The notes under the pieces: model-generated
What the model saw: only the letters and a program-made list of their open reading frames with translations
What the model was told of the DNA's origin: nothing
The model's database searches: none
Program-made: the position numbers and the translations under genes
Assembly (NCBI RefSeq): GCF_902726645.1
Contig: NZ_CACVAO010000001.1
Coordinates: forward strand, 2,898,764 to 2,962,763
From: Halobacillus ihumii
Lineage (GTDB): Bacteria > Bacillota > Bacilli > Bacillales > Halobacillaceae
Reading direction: 5' to 3'
DNA: 64,000 bases
Shown: positions 55,804 through 64,000 of the stretch, piece by piece
How the letters are laid out: each line of letters starts with the position of its first letter
How positions within the stretch are numbered: position 1 is the stretch's first letter

Positions 55804-57174
55804 CACTAGCGTTGCATTAATATAGTCCAAAAATTCAGTAATCTCATATTTAGCTGTTAAAGTAAAAAAAGAGAACATCCACCTAAACAGGCGATTCTAT
55901 CCATTTGGTATTTTTATACAGTTAAACTTGAGACAACAGCCATCGCGTCTGTATCAGGGGACACTCCGGAGGGCTTCTTTCCATTCCTGACAAGACTGCC
56001 ATATCAGGGCTTTCAACCTTCTAGCGACTTTTAATGGGCTTAACTTCGATTGAGTTTCCTGACTATGTAGAACTAGTAAACAGAACGTAATCAATGCGAT
56101 ATAAATCTGGTTTTGAGCGGCTTCCTCATCAAAGCTGAAAAAACGTTTGATTGTGACGTGTTGCTTGATCCATCGAAAGAAAAGTTCAATCTGCCAACGA
56201 TTTCGATACATTTCAGCTAAGGTTTCAGCCGGTGTTTCCATATCATTGGTCGTAAGCCGAAGAAGATTATGCTTCGTATCCCAAACTTCGATGACTCTCA
56301 TCTCGGCATCCATCATATTTTGAAAAGATCCCAGCCGCACGACACGGTCCGATTTAATACGAGGCGAGTCTTCGACTGGGCACGCTTCAACTTCTGTCAC
56401 GACAGTGTTTTTCTTGATTCGGGTTAAGAATGTATACCCTTCCCGACAAAGCTCATCGAAGCGTTCAAAGTCCATGTAGCCGCGGTCAAACACATACATG
56501 ACATCTTTCTCATCCATTAAGATGTCCAGTTGATTGTTATCGTGCTCAAGTGCTGGCGTGATGACCGCTTGATCAGGGAACTGGTGGTTATCATCCATAA
56601 AAACCAATCTCAAATGAAGTTTTACTCCAGACTTTGTGGTTCGAAAAGATGCCCAGGGAAATTGGTCCTTATTCAGTGTGATTGTCGAGGAATCTATCAA
56701 ATAGAGAGGCTTTCCGAATTTAGTCGGACCAGATTTCCCTTTGATTCTCATAGATAGTTCAGCGAAAATCGCTGCCAGAATGTCTGAATCGATGGCTCGA
56801 TGCTTTCGTGATAACTGCGAGACACTAAGCGTTTCAAAACCCAGCTGAGCTTGAAGATTCTTATTAATCAGCGCATCTTCTAACGCCCGAAGGCTGTCTA
56901 TTTCGTTTAAATGAGCGTAAATCATGAAATGGAGATAGGATTCAAACGAATATTTTTTCGTATACCGGTCCATCTCTTGGATAGGGACAGCTAAATTTTC
57001 TAGATTCATTACGTTTACGTATTTACCAAATGACGTTTTTACGGTATTCTTGTCCATGTGAGAGTCCTTTATATTGGATTTGGACAGGAACCCCTGCGCC
57101 AACCATTATAAAGGATTTTTTTATGGATCTGAATAAGTTCTGAACATTCAGATATTATTTATGCAACACTAGTG
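55804..57174 (-). mobile_element. IS4-family insertion sequence with 9-bp target duplication
   Basis: 1371 bp. Ends are CACTAGCGTTGCAT (left) and its reverse-complement partner CACTAGTGTTGCAT (right). ACTTATAAG is repeated directly at 55795-55803 and 57175-57183. The perfect duplication indicates a fairly recent insertion, between the immunity gene and the terminator at 57222. Confidence 0.9.
55954..57057 (-). CDS. IS4-family transposase
   Basis: 367 aa DDE transposase: Asp in YLIDSSTITLN, Asp in YVFDRGYMDFE, Glu in NRWQIELFFRWIKQ (the Y-x2-R-x3-E-x6-K signature). The ATG at 57057 follows AAAGGACTCTCAC; longer frames lack a site. Intact, so the element may still move. Confidence 0.9.
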   Translation of the reverse strand: MDKNTVKTSFGKYVNVMNLENLAVPIQEMDRYTKKYSFESYLHFMIYAHLNEIDSLRALEDALINKNLQAQLGFETLSVSQLSRKHRAIDSDILAAIFAELSMRIKGKSGPTKFGKPLYLIDSSTITLNKDQFPWASFRTTKSGVKLHLRLVFMDDNHQFPDQAVITPALEHDNNQLDILMDEKDVMYVFDRGYMDFERFDELCREGYTFLTRIKKNTVVTEVEACPVEDSPRIKSDRVVRLGSFQNMMDAEMRVIEVWDTKHNLLRLTTNDMETPAETLAEMYRNRWQIELFFRWIKQHVTIKRFFSFDEEAAQNQIYIALITFCLLVLHSQETQSKLSPLKVARRLKALIWQSCQEWKEALRSVP

Positions 57175-57221
57175 ACTTATAAGCTAACAAACAAAATTCT
57201 AAACCATTCCGAAAAACCGGA

Positions 57222-57257
57222 AAACCATTCCGAGATATCGGAATGGTTTATTTTTTT
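57222..57257 (+). terminator. Terminator probably belonging to the toxin-immunity operon
   Basis: AAACCATTCCG / CGGAATGGTTT stem then ATTTTTTT, in plus orientation. No plus-strand gene lies directly upstream now because of the IS insertion. A partial extra arm (ACCATTCCG) lies at 57203-57211. Confidence 0.7.
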
Positions 57258-57388
57258 GCAATATAAGTAAGGGTTTACATGATTGACAGGGGACGATTTA
57301 ACCCGTTTTTCCAGAAATCCGTACTCTCTCCACGAACAGAAGATAAGTGAACACCCCTTCATTGTTGCCCTTTTCTGAAAACGGAAAG

Positions 57389-57405
57389 TTGGCACGGTAC
57401 TTGCA
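57389..57405 (+). promoter_or_regulatory. Sigma-54 (SigL) promoter of the 3-hydroxybutyrate genes
   Basis: TTGGCACGGTACTTGCA fits the -24/-12 consensus, with GG at 57391-57392, ten bases, then GC at 57403-57404. It lies 154 bp before bdhA. An enhancer-binding activator is required, and none is encoded in the window. Confidence 0.85.
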
Positions 57406-57558
57406 ATATAACAGGGAGAAGGACTGAGCAGATTTAACTGGACAGAAAATTGAAAGCGGTTACTTATAAGGGGAGGTGCCACTCAAACATGAGCAACTAA
57501 CAGTCCAGCAAAGAAAGACTTACGATTATATACATTTTTCAAGGAGAGGTGACAAGTA

Positions 57559-58335
57559 ATGGTAGAGAATAAAGTTGTGTTCATTACAGGAGCTGCAAGT
57601 GGAATTGGCTACGAAATCGGCGTTGAGTTTGCGGAAAATGGAGCCAAAGTCGCGCTCAGTGATATCAATGAGGGGAAAGTAAACGAAGCGGCCGAGAAAT
57701 TGAAACGAGAAGGTCTTGAATGCATCGGGCTAACGTGTGATGTGACAAAAGAAGAGGAGTTGCAGCAGGCCATTGATCATACAGTTGAGAAGTATGGCAG
57801 GTTGGATGTGTTGATTAATAATGCCGGTCTTCAGCATGTGGCGGCGATCGAGGAGTTTCCAACCGAGAAATTCGAGTTGATTACGAAAGTTATGCTCGTT
57901 GCCCCGTTTATGGCGACCAAGCATGCCTTCCCGATTATGAAAAAACAAGGATCAGGGCGCATCATCAATATGGCCTCGATCAACGGTTTAATCGGGTTTG
58001 CCGGGAAAGCCGCTTACAACAGCTCAAAGCACGGTGTCATCGGCTTAACGAAGGTGACGGCATTAGAAGGAGCGGAACACGGGATCACGGTAAACGCCGT
58101 CTGCCCGGGTTACGTCGATACGCCGCTCGTTCGCAATCAATTGGAAGATTTAGCGAAGAACCGTAATGTATCACTTGAAAAGGTACTAGAAGAAGTCATT
58201 TATCCATTGGTTCCACAAAAACGGCTGTTGTCTGTCCAGGAAGTCGCCGATTACACCCTATTCCTTGCTGATGATAAGGCAAAAGGAGTCACAGGCCAAG
58301 CTGTTGTTATTGATGGCGGTTATACGGCCCAATAA
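57559..58335 (+). CDS. bdhA: 3-hydroxybutyrate dehydrogenase
   Basis: 258-aa short-chain dehydrogenase oxidising D-3-hydroxybutyrate to acetoacetate with NAD. TGAASGIGYEIG binds the nucleotide, NNAGLQHVAAIEEFP is characteristic of BdhA, and the catalytic residues lie in MASINGLIGFAGKAAYNSSK; the C-terminus is VVIDGGYTAQ. AAGGAGAGGTGA precedes the ATG. Followed by a GntP-type permease gene and driven by a sigma-54 promoter, so it probably serves uptake and use of hydroxybutyrate. Confidence 0.9.
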   Translation: MVENKVVFITGAASGIGYEIGVEFAENGAKVALSDINEGKVNEAAEKLKREGLECIGLTCDVTKEEELQQAIDHTVEKYGRLDVLINNAGLQHVAAIEEFPTEKFELITKVMLVAPFMATKHAFPIMKKQGSGRIINMASINGLIGFAGKAAYNSSKHGVIGLTKVTALEGAEHGITVNAVCPGYVDTPLVRNQLEDLAKNRNVSLEKVLEEVIYPLVPQKRLLSVQEVADYTLFLADDKAKGVTGQAVVIDGGYTAQ

Positions 58336-58377
58336 CTAAGTAAGCAAGTAATCTATTAAACGATTGGAGGAAACATC

Positions 58378-59666
58378 ATGTTTGGAATTTTACTAGGTCT
58401 TGTCGTGTTAATGGTGCTGGCCTATCTCGGTTGGTCGATCATCTGGGTAGCCCCAATCGCAGCAGGAGTGGTGGCACTTACAGGCGGTCTTGATTTATTG
58501 GAAGCCTATAAAGACTCCTATATGAGCGGGTTCGTCGGGTTTGCGAAGGACTGGTTCCCTGTCTTCATGCTCGGAGCGATATTTGGAAAGCTTATGGAAG
58601 ATACCGGGATGGCCAGGTCGGTGGCTGTTGCTTTTACAAAAGTTATCGGCACAAGTCGAGCGATTCTCGGCGTACTCGTCTCCGCCGCTGTCCTTACTTA
58701 TGGCGGGGTCAGCTTGTTCGTTGTTGTTTTCGCTGTGTATCCACTCGCCCTGTCCCTATTCCGGGAGGCGAACATCAGTCGAAAACTTATTCCAGCCACT
58801 GTCGCCTTAGGGGCTTTCACATTTACGATGACTGCCATTCCAGGCACACCACAGATTCAGAACCTGATCCCAATGGAATATTTCCATACGGATCCAATGG
58901 CCGCACCCGTGATGGGGATCATTGCCGCGATCATTATGGCAGTTGGAGGATATTTATATTTACGCTGGCAAGAGAAGAAACTCACGGCCAAAGGTGAAGT
59001 TTTTACAGAACCGAAAGATAAGAAAATCGTTGAAAAGGTCGAAGACGAAAAAGATCCACACTTTCTCTTGTCGATCCTGCCCTTATTAACCGTACTTATT
59101 ACGCTGAATGTGTTCAGCTGGGATGTGATCACCGCACTTGTTGCCGGAATTATTTTGATCATGCTGTTGAACATCGACAAATTCAAACGCTTTATCAAAT
59201 CCATTAACAGCGGTGCCAACGGCTCAGTTATCGCCATTATCAATACCAGTGCAGCCGTCGGTTTCGGTACCGTTGTAAAAGAACTCCCTGGCTTCCAGCG
59301 CCTGACTGAATTACTAATGGGAATCAAAGGAAACCCGCTGATCTCAGAAGCTATCGCTGTCAACATTCTTGCAGGGGCAACAGGCTCCGCTTCCGGCGGT
59401 ATGGGCATCGCCCTCGAAGCACTAGGGGAGAAATATTATCAAATCGCACAAAACACCGGCATCAGCCCGGAGCCTTCCACCGTGTCGCTTCGCTGTCATC
59501 AGGTGGGCTGGACGCCTTGCCGCATAATGGTGCCGTGCTGACGTTGTTCGCCATTACCGGTATGACTCACAAAGACAGTTACAAAGATATCTTTGTTGTA
59601 GCTGTACTGATTCCAGTTATTTCTGTTGCTGTAGTAATTCTATTATCATCGATCGGAATTTTATAA
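58378..59666 (+). pseudogene. GntP-family permease (3-hydroxybutyrate or gluconate type), frameshifted near the end
   Basis: The frame is good for about 365 codons, with membrane segments typical of GntP (VRSLVSAAVLTYGGVSLF-like and NILAGATGSASGGMGIALEA). Near 59472 one base is missing; the frame then reads out at 59541. With one G inserted after GAG, the expected end appears: SPEAFHRVASLSSGGLDALP, LTLFAITGMTHKDSYKDIF, to a stop at 59666. The intact protein would be about 429 aa. Paired with bdhA behind a sigma-54 promoter, it is likely a hydroxybutyrate permease. A sequence error cannot be excluded. Confidence 0.85.
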
Positions 59667-59671
59667 AAAAT

Positions 59672-59722
59672 AAAAGTCTCACAAGCGTCTCATGAAAAAG
59701 ATGGCTTGTGAGGCCTTTTATA
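59672..59722 (+). terminator. Terminator of the bdhA operon
   Basis: AAAGTCTCACAAGC / GCTTGTGAGGCCTTT stem followed by TATA. Confidence 0.75.
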
Positions 59723-59761
59723 TACGATACATAGAACTGCTGCCTATAAGTCCAGTGTTTA

Positions 59762-59800
59762 ATAAAAAAAGAGCATTCCCCCAATGGAAATGCCCTCTTC
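59762..59800 (-). terminator. Terminator after the OpuAC-like gene
   Basis: Minus strand: AGAGGGCATTTCC ... GGAATGCTCT followed by TTTTTTTATT. Confidence 0.75.
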
Positions 59801-59829
59801 ATCATATCAAAACTGAATCGCCTTTAGTT

Positions 59830-60720
59830 TTATTTCACCCATTCACTAATCAATTTCTGATTCTCTTCTACCCATTTCTTAGCACCAGCAATAGGCTCCT
59901 CGCTATTTTCTACATACTCAATAAGCTTGCCGATTTGTTGATCATTCATCTTCCAATTTTTCAGCCATTGGCTCACTTCTGGATAATCTTCTGCAAATCC
60001 TTGTCTTGTCGCATGGTGAATTTTTTCTACACCACCGTATGTTTTCTTCGGATCTTCCAAGAATTTTAAGTCATATTTGGAGAAGACCCAGTGCGGGCTC
60101 CAAAGAGGCGCTACGATAGGTTCTTTGTTTTCTATGGCCTCGCCAATTTCAGCTAACATCGCAGGTTCAGAGCTTGATAGGAGTTCAAAATCCAGATTAT
60201 AGTCTTTAATTAATTGCTGCGTCACTTCCATTGTACCTGCGCCAGGGTCAAACCCAACAATTTCGCTATCGAACATTTCTTTATGTTCGTTCAAGTCTTT
60301 CACACTATCCACTTCTTCTACATAGGTTGGCACAACAAGTCCTACTTTGGCATTGTCATACCAGGTAGCCTCTGAGAAATTAACGGTATCTTTAAATTCT
60401 TTTAAATAGTTAGCATCCTGAACGGGTAACCATATTTCTAAACTAGCATCCAAATCGCCGCTTTCTAGCGCTTGCATCGTGCTGCCCATGTTCAGATTTT
60501 TTAACGTCACTTCATATCCTTTATTTTCTAAAATGACTTTCCACATATTTGTTACCGCAATGTTTTCAGCCCAGTTGATTTGACCAATGCTGATTTCTTT
60601 ATCGCTTTCCCCAGAACCTGCAGCTGCTTGTTCTTCCTCATTAGAACTTCCGCAAGCTGTCAGGACAGCAACCATAAGAATTACTAAAATAAATCCAAGT
60701 TTTCCTTTCCACTTGTTCAT
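59830..60720 (-). CDS. Glycine betaine/quaternary-amine ABC substrate-binding lipoprotein (OpuAC/ProX-like)
   Basis: 296 aa, lipobox LTAC (Cys23). The OpuAC fold is recognisable (ISIGQINWAENIAVTNMWKV, DLDASLEIWLPVQD, GFDPGAGTMEVTQQLIKDYN, APLWSPHWVFSKYDL); Trp-rich motifs suit a cation-pi ligand cage. No permease or ATPase is adjacent. It is divergent from gbsA, sharing the 60721-61177 intergenic region, and so may be co-regulated with choline oxidation. AAGGGAG precedes the ATG. Confidence 0.85.
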   Translation of the reverse strand: MNKWKGKLGFILVILMVAVLTACGSSNEEEQAAAGSGESDKEISIGQINWAENIAVTNMWKVILENKGYEVTLKNLNMGSTMQALESGDLDASLEIWLPVQDANYLKEFKDTVNFSEATWYDNAKVGLVVPTYVEEVDSVKDLNEHKEMFDSEIVGFDPGAGTMEVTQQLIKDYNLDFELLSSSEPAMLAEIGEAIENKEPIVAPLWSPHWVFSKYDLKFLEDPKKTYGGVEKIHHATRQGFAEDYPEVSQWLKNWKMNDQQIGKLIEYVENSEEPIAGAKKWVEENQKLISEWVK

Positions 60721-60953
60721 GTTGATAAACTCCCTTTATTTTATATTTATTCCAACACATCTAAATGAAATGTATTAAGAATATAGTTAACAAAAATTGC
60801 AAAATGAAGCCCGCTCTTTTATATGTAAGATGGGGCAGAGATGGATCCAAGCAGTCTTCAATAAACTACCTGATCAACCACTTGTTAAGCTTACTCTTTT
60901 GACCACTCCTTTACTAAAAAGTAAAACCTGTTAAATTTTTATCAAACGTTCTT

Positions 60954-60980
60954 TCTGAACTTTATGATAACGTGTTCAGA
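60954..60980. promoter_or_regulatory. Inverted repeat, candidate operator in the opuAC-gbsA intergenic region
   Basis: Perfect TCTGAAC (60954-60960) and GTTCAGA (60974-60980) separated by 13 bp, i.e. half-sites two helical turns apart. A GbsR-like regulator is a candidate, but none is encoded in the window. Confidence 0.4.
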
Positions 60981-61088
60981 TTTAATGTCAAATGCAAATC
61001 GTTCAAGGATTACATTTGTAAATTATTTCCTTTCTTGTTCCATCTGAGTTACTTTTCAAAATTTCTGCCCTTCATGCTTGAAATGACT

Positions 61089-61117
61089 TTGACATCCAGA
61101 ATAAGGCATGCTAGTGT
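61089..61117 (+). promoter_or_regulatory. gbsA promoter candidate
   Basis: A perfect TTGACA (61089-61094), 17-bp spacer and weak TAGTGT (61112-61117). A consensus -35 with a poor -10 is typical of regulated genes. Confidence 0.55.
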
Positions 61118-61177
61118 TAAAAACGTTAAATAAATTCTTAATAAAATTAACATACATCGAAAATGGAGTTGATAAAA

Positions 61178-62656
61178 TTGGATCATAAACTTCAGCTGCA
61201 ACATTATATTAATGGGAATTGGGTTGGCGCGGACGCTGAGAATACGCGTGAGATTATTAATCCATTTAATCAGGAAGTGATCGCTGTCGTTCCCGAAGGT
61301 GATGAATCGGATGCGAAAGCAGCAATCGCTGCGGCGAGAGAAGCTTTTGATAACGGGGAATGGGCTGCTACCCCAGCAACCGAGCGGGGAGCAGTCGTAA
61401 GGAAGATTGCTGAATTGATTGAACGAGATAAAGAAGAACTTGCCTACTTAGAATCATTGGATACCGGCAAGACAGTAGAAGAAAGCCGCGGTGACATGGA
61501 TGATATCGCGGGAGTATTTCGTTATTTCGCAGAACTTGCGGACAAAAACGGCGGGGAGCTGATCGACTCTCCGATCTCAAACTCGATCAGTAAAGTGGTG
61601 CACGAACCCGTAGGTGTCTGCGGACAAATTACGCCGTGGAATTATCCTTTACTGCAAGCGTCATGGAAATTGGCTCCTGCGCTTGCAACGGGAAATACGT
61701 TAATCATGAAGCCAAGTGAAATTACACCGCTTACTACTATAAAAGTATTTGAATTGATGGAAGAGGCGGGGGTCCCTGCCGGTGTGGCCAACTTAGTTCT
61801 TGGTTCAGGCCATACAGTAGGTGCAGAGCTTTCCAGCAACGAAGACGTAGACCTTATTTCTTTCACAGGTGGCATTGCGACTGGGAAGAAGATTATGCAA
61901 TCGGCAAGCTCCAACGTGAAGAATCTAGCACTTGAGCTGGGAGGGAAAAATCCGAATATCATCTTTGCTGATGCTGACTTTGAAATAGCTGTCGATCAAG
62001 CATTAAACGGAGTTTTCTTCCACGCAGGGCAGATCTGTTCCGCTGGTACAAGACTGATTGTAGAAGAAAGCATTCACGATCAATTCGTTCAAGCGCTTGT
62101 CGAACGAGTGAAAAAATTCAAGCTGGGAAGCGGATTTGAAGAAGATACTCAAATGGGACCGCTTATTTCAGCTGAACACCTTGCAAAAGTAGAAAAATAT
62201 GTAGAAAAAGGAATCGAAGAAGGGGCGACAGTAGCCGTTGGCGGCGGACGCCCAGAAGACCCTGAACTGCAAAAAGGATTTTTCTACCTGCCTACAATCT
62301 TCACAGACTGCACAACAGACATGAGCGTCGTTCAAGATGAAGGATTTGGTCCCATTATTACGGTTGAAAAATTCACTGCCGAAAAAGAGGCCATAAAGCT
62401 TGCGAATGACTCGATCTATGGACTGGCTGGCGGTGTGTTCACAAATGATATTGCAAAAGCAGAACGCTGTGCAGCGAAGATGCGCATGGGGACGGTTTGG
62501 ATTAATGAATTCAACCTTTATTTCCCGCACGCCCCTTGGGGTGGATTTAAGCAGTCTGGTATTGGCCGCGAGCTAGGCAGACTAGGTATGGAAGAATATA
62601 CAGAAACAAAGCATATCTACCAAAATCTTAAACCTGAGCCTATCAACTGGTTCTAA
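61178..62656 (+). CDS. gbsA: Betaine aldehyde dehydrogenase
   Basis: About 492 aa. Oxidises betaine aldehyde to the osmoprotectant glycine betaine. Very similar in pattern to B. subtilis GbsA: INPFNQEVIAVVPEGDE, GVCGQITPWNYPLLQASWK, the catalytic Glu in LALELGGKNPN and Cys in FHAGQICSAGTRL, and TEYTETKHIY-like tail. TTG at 61178 is preferred because GGAG is nine bases upstream; the ATG at 61163 lies before that site. Together with betA it forms a choline-to-betaine pathway. Confidence 0.9.
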   Translation: MDHKLQLQHYINGNWVGADAENTREIINPFNQEVIAVVPEGDESDAKAAIAAAREAFDNGEWAATPATERGAVVRKIAELIERDKEELAYLESLDTGKTVEESRGDMDDIAGVFRYFAELADKNGGELIDSPISNSISKVVHEPVGVCGQITPWNYPLLQASWKLAPALATGNTLIMKPSEITPLTTIKVFELMEEAGVPAGVANLVLGSGHTVGAELSSNEDVDLISFTGGIATGKKIMQSASSNVKNLALELGGKNPNIIFADADFEIAVDQALNGVFFHAGQICSAGTRLIVEESIHDQFVQALVERVKKFKLGSGFEEDTQMGPLISAEHLAKVEKYVEKGIEEGATVAVGGGRPEDPELQKGFFYLPTIFTDCTTDMSVVQDEGFGPIITVEKFTAEKEAIKLANDSIYGLAGGVFTNDIAKAERCAAKMRMGTVWINEFNLYFPHAPWGGFKQSGIGRELGRLGMEEYTETKHIYQNLKPEPINWF

Positions 62657-62737
62657 TAGATTCATTTCTATTGAATCAGGCTTTATCAGCTTTAAGAAAT
62701 AGTTTTATAGATACACTGACTTGAATCAATACATGAA

Positions 62738-62779
62738 AGAAGGGCATTGCTGCTCCTATTGTCTGAATCCCTTCTTTCC
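62738..62779 (+). promoter_or_regulatory. Hairpin between gbsA and betA
   Basis: AAAGAAGGG / CCCTTCTTT stem with a long loop and no T-run; it may set relative expression or mRNA stability within the operon. Confidence 0.35.
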
Positions 62780-62806
62780 ATTCTCAACATCAAGGAGGAA
62801 CAATAG

Positions 62807-64000
62807 ATGACTGAAACCTATGACATTGTAATCGTAGGCGGCGGGAGTGCGGGTTCCGTACTCGGTGATCGTCTAAGTGAAGATGGAAAAAAAAGCGTTC
62901 TTGTATTAGAGGCTGGACGCAGTGATTATTCATGGGACCTGCTGATCCAAATGCCGGCAGCTTTGCCATTTCCAGCAGGCAAAAGCCTTTACGACTGGAA
63001 ATACGAATCTGATCCTGAGCCATATATGAATGGCCGACGGATCAAGCATGCCCGAGGAAAAGTACTCGGAGGTTCCAGTTCCATCAACGGTATGATTTAT
63101 CAACGCGGAAACCCAATGGACTATGAACGCTGGGGAGCCGATTCAGGTATGGAAACGTGGGATTTTGCGCATTGCCTTCCCTATTTCAAACGTTTGGAAA
63201 ATGCGTTAGGATCACCAGATGATGACCTTCGCGGTCACGACGGGCCGATCAAATTGGAACGCGGTCCAGCTAAAAACCCTTTATTCCAAGCCTTTTTTGA
63301 CTCAGGTGTAGAGGCTGGTTACTCAAGAACCCCTGATGTGAACGGTTTTCGTCAGGAAGGATTCGGGCCGTTTGATAAGCATGTGTACAAAGGCCAGCGA
63401 TTATCCGCTTCACGTGCCTATCTTCACCCGGCCTTGAAACGTGAGAACCTGACAGTGAAGACTCGTGCTTTCGTGACAAGTATCGATTTTGATGGAAAAA
63501 GAGCTAAAGGATTGACCTATCAACGCAATGGACAGACTCATCAAGTTCAAGCAGGTGAAGTAATTCTCTCAGGCGGTGCCATCAATACGCCACAGCTGCT
63601 TCAATTGTCAGGTGTGGGAGATGCTGAACACCTAAGCTCTCTTGGCATTAAACCAGTTGTGAATCTTCCAGGTGTTGGGGAAAACCTTCAAGATCACCTT
63701 GAAGTCTATGTCCAGCACGCTTGTCCAGTTCCCGTTTCCGAACAGCCGAACTTAAGTAAAGCGCGCATGCCTTGGATCGGTTTGCAGTGGATGCTCGGAC
63801 GTACCGGACCGGCAGCCACGAACCATTTCGAAGGCGGAGGTTTCGTCCGTTCAAACGAGGACGTCGACTACCCGAACTTGATGTTCCACTTCCTACCGGT
63901 AGCCGTACGGTATGATGGACAAAAAGCACCAACGGATCACGGATTCCAAGTACACATCGGACCAATGTACTCTGATGCCCGCGGTTCCTTAAAGATTCGC
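62807..64000 (+). CDS. betA: Choline dehydrogenase, GMC oxidoreductase (3' end outside window)
   Basis: 398 codons visible, open at the right edge. FAD-binding [16 protein letters not shown] at the N-terminus, [20 protein letters not shown] (GMC signature 1) and [18 protein letters not shown] (signature 2). It oxidises choline to betaine aldehyde for GbsA. A BetA-type flavoenzyme is used rather than the GbsB type III alcohol dehydrogenase of B. subtilis. ATG with AAGGAGG upstream; about 150 bp after gbsA, probably the same operon. Confidence 0.9.
   Translation, partial: MTETYDIVIVGGGSAGSVLGDRLSEDGKKSVLVLEAGRSDYSWDLLIQMPAALPFPAGKSLYDWKYESDPEPYMNGRRIKHARGKVLGGSSSINGMIYQRGNPMDYERWGADSGMETWDFAHCLPYFKRLENALGSPDDDLRGHDGPIKLERGPAKNPLFQAFFDSGVEAGYSRTPDVNGFRQEGFGPFDKHVYKGQRLSASRAYLHPALKRENLTVKTRAFVTSIDFDGKRAKGLTYQRNGQTHQVQAGEVILSGGAINTPQLLQLSGVGDAEHLSSLGIKPVVNLPGVGENLQDHLEVYVQHACPVPVSEQPNLSKARMPWIGLQWMLGRTGPAATNHFEGGGFVRSNEDVDYPNLMFHFLPVAVRYDGQKAPTDHGFQVHIGPMYSDARGSLKIR

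Overview
The window comes from a Gram-positive, endospore-forming member of the Bacillaceae, most likely a moderately halophilic or halotolerant genus such as Halobacillus or Virgibacillus. The basis is AGGAGG-type ribosome sites with many TTG/GTG starts, alpha/beta and gamma small acid-soluble spore proteins, sigma-54 and CcpA-type signals of the Bacillus kind, acidic secreted proteins, and a choline-to-glycine-betaine pathway. The genus is an inference. I found no rRNA, tRNA or CRISPR array.

Layout. 1-8.9 kb: a starch/maltodextrin locus. A secreted CGTase cuts starch, the lipoprotein MdxE with permeases MdxF/MdxG imports the products, a cytoplasmic neopullulanase opens them, and a LacI-type regulator closes the cluster; no dedicated ATPase is present. 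Both amylolytic genes are preceded by the same small leader-plus-terminator motif. 9-25 kb: housekeeping and stress genes (peroxidase, alanine dehydrogenase with its activator, OppA, M20 peptidase, NUDIX, DNA glycosylase, secreted nuclease, CBS protein), interspersed with three TxpA-like type I toxin-antitoxin modules. 25-37 kb: a BmrA-like exporter, a guanine riboswitch controlling a lipoprotein purine nucleosidase, a BCCT carrier, an ABC-2 exporter, small membrane proteins, a MerR-methyltransferase fusion and a lipoteichoic acid synthase. 37-41.4 kb: a DUF2254 protein, small proteins, and a tightly overlapping four-gene operon combining an ABM protein, an unrecognised protein, a B12-binding protein with the CarH photoreceptor signature, and an RsbR-like STAS protein. 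41.5-43.5 kb: a TnpB-only (IS1341-like) element with its omega RNA, bordered by a shortened DnaD-like gene and by yqxD. 44-48.3 kb: a citS-citT-citM citrate locus in which citT is frameshifted. 48.5-57.2 kb: carbonic anhydrase, M14 carboxypeptidase, spore proteins, a UDG-like protein, and an LXG polymorphic toxin broken by a 41-bp tandem duplication, followed by its putative immunity gene and an IS4-family element with a perfect 9-bp target duplication. 57.2-64 kb: a sigma-54-driven 3-hydroxybutyrate locus whose GntP permease is frameshifted, then osmoprotection genes: an OpuAC-like lipoprotein, gbsA and betA (runs off the end).

The most notable observations are the B12-photoreceptor/STAS operon (39310-41384), the paired leader RNAs in front of the two amylolytic genes, the covarying 5'-3' pairing in the three toxin modules, three intergenic arrays of exact 21-bp period, and the duplication-disrupted LXG toxin.
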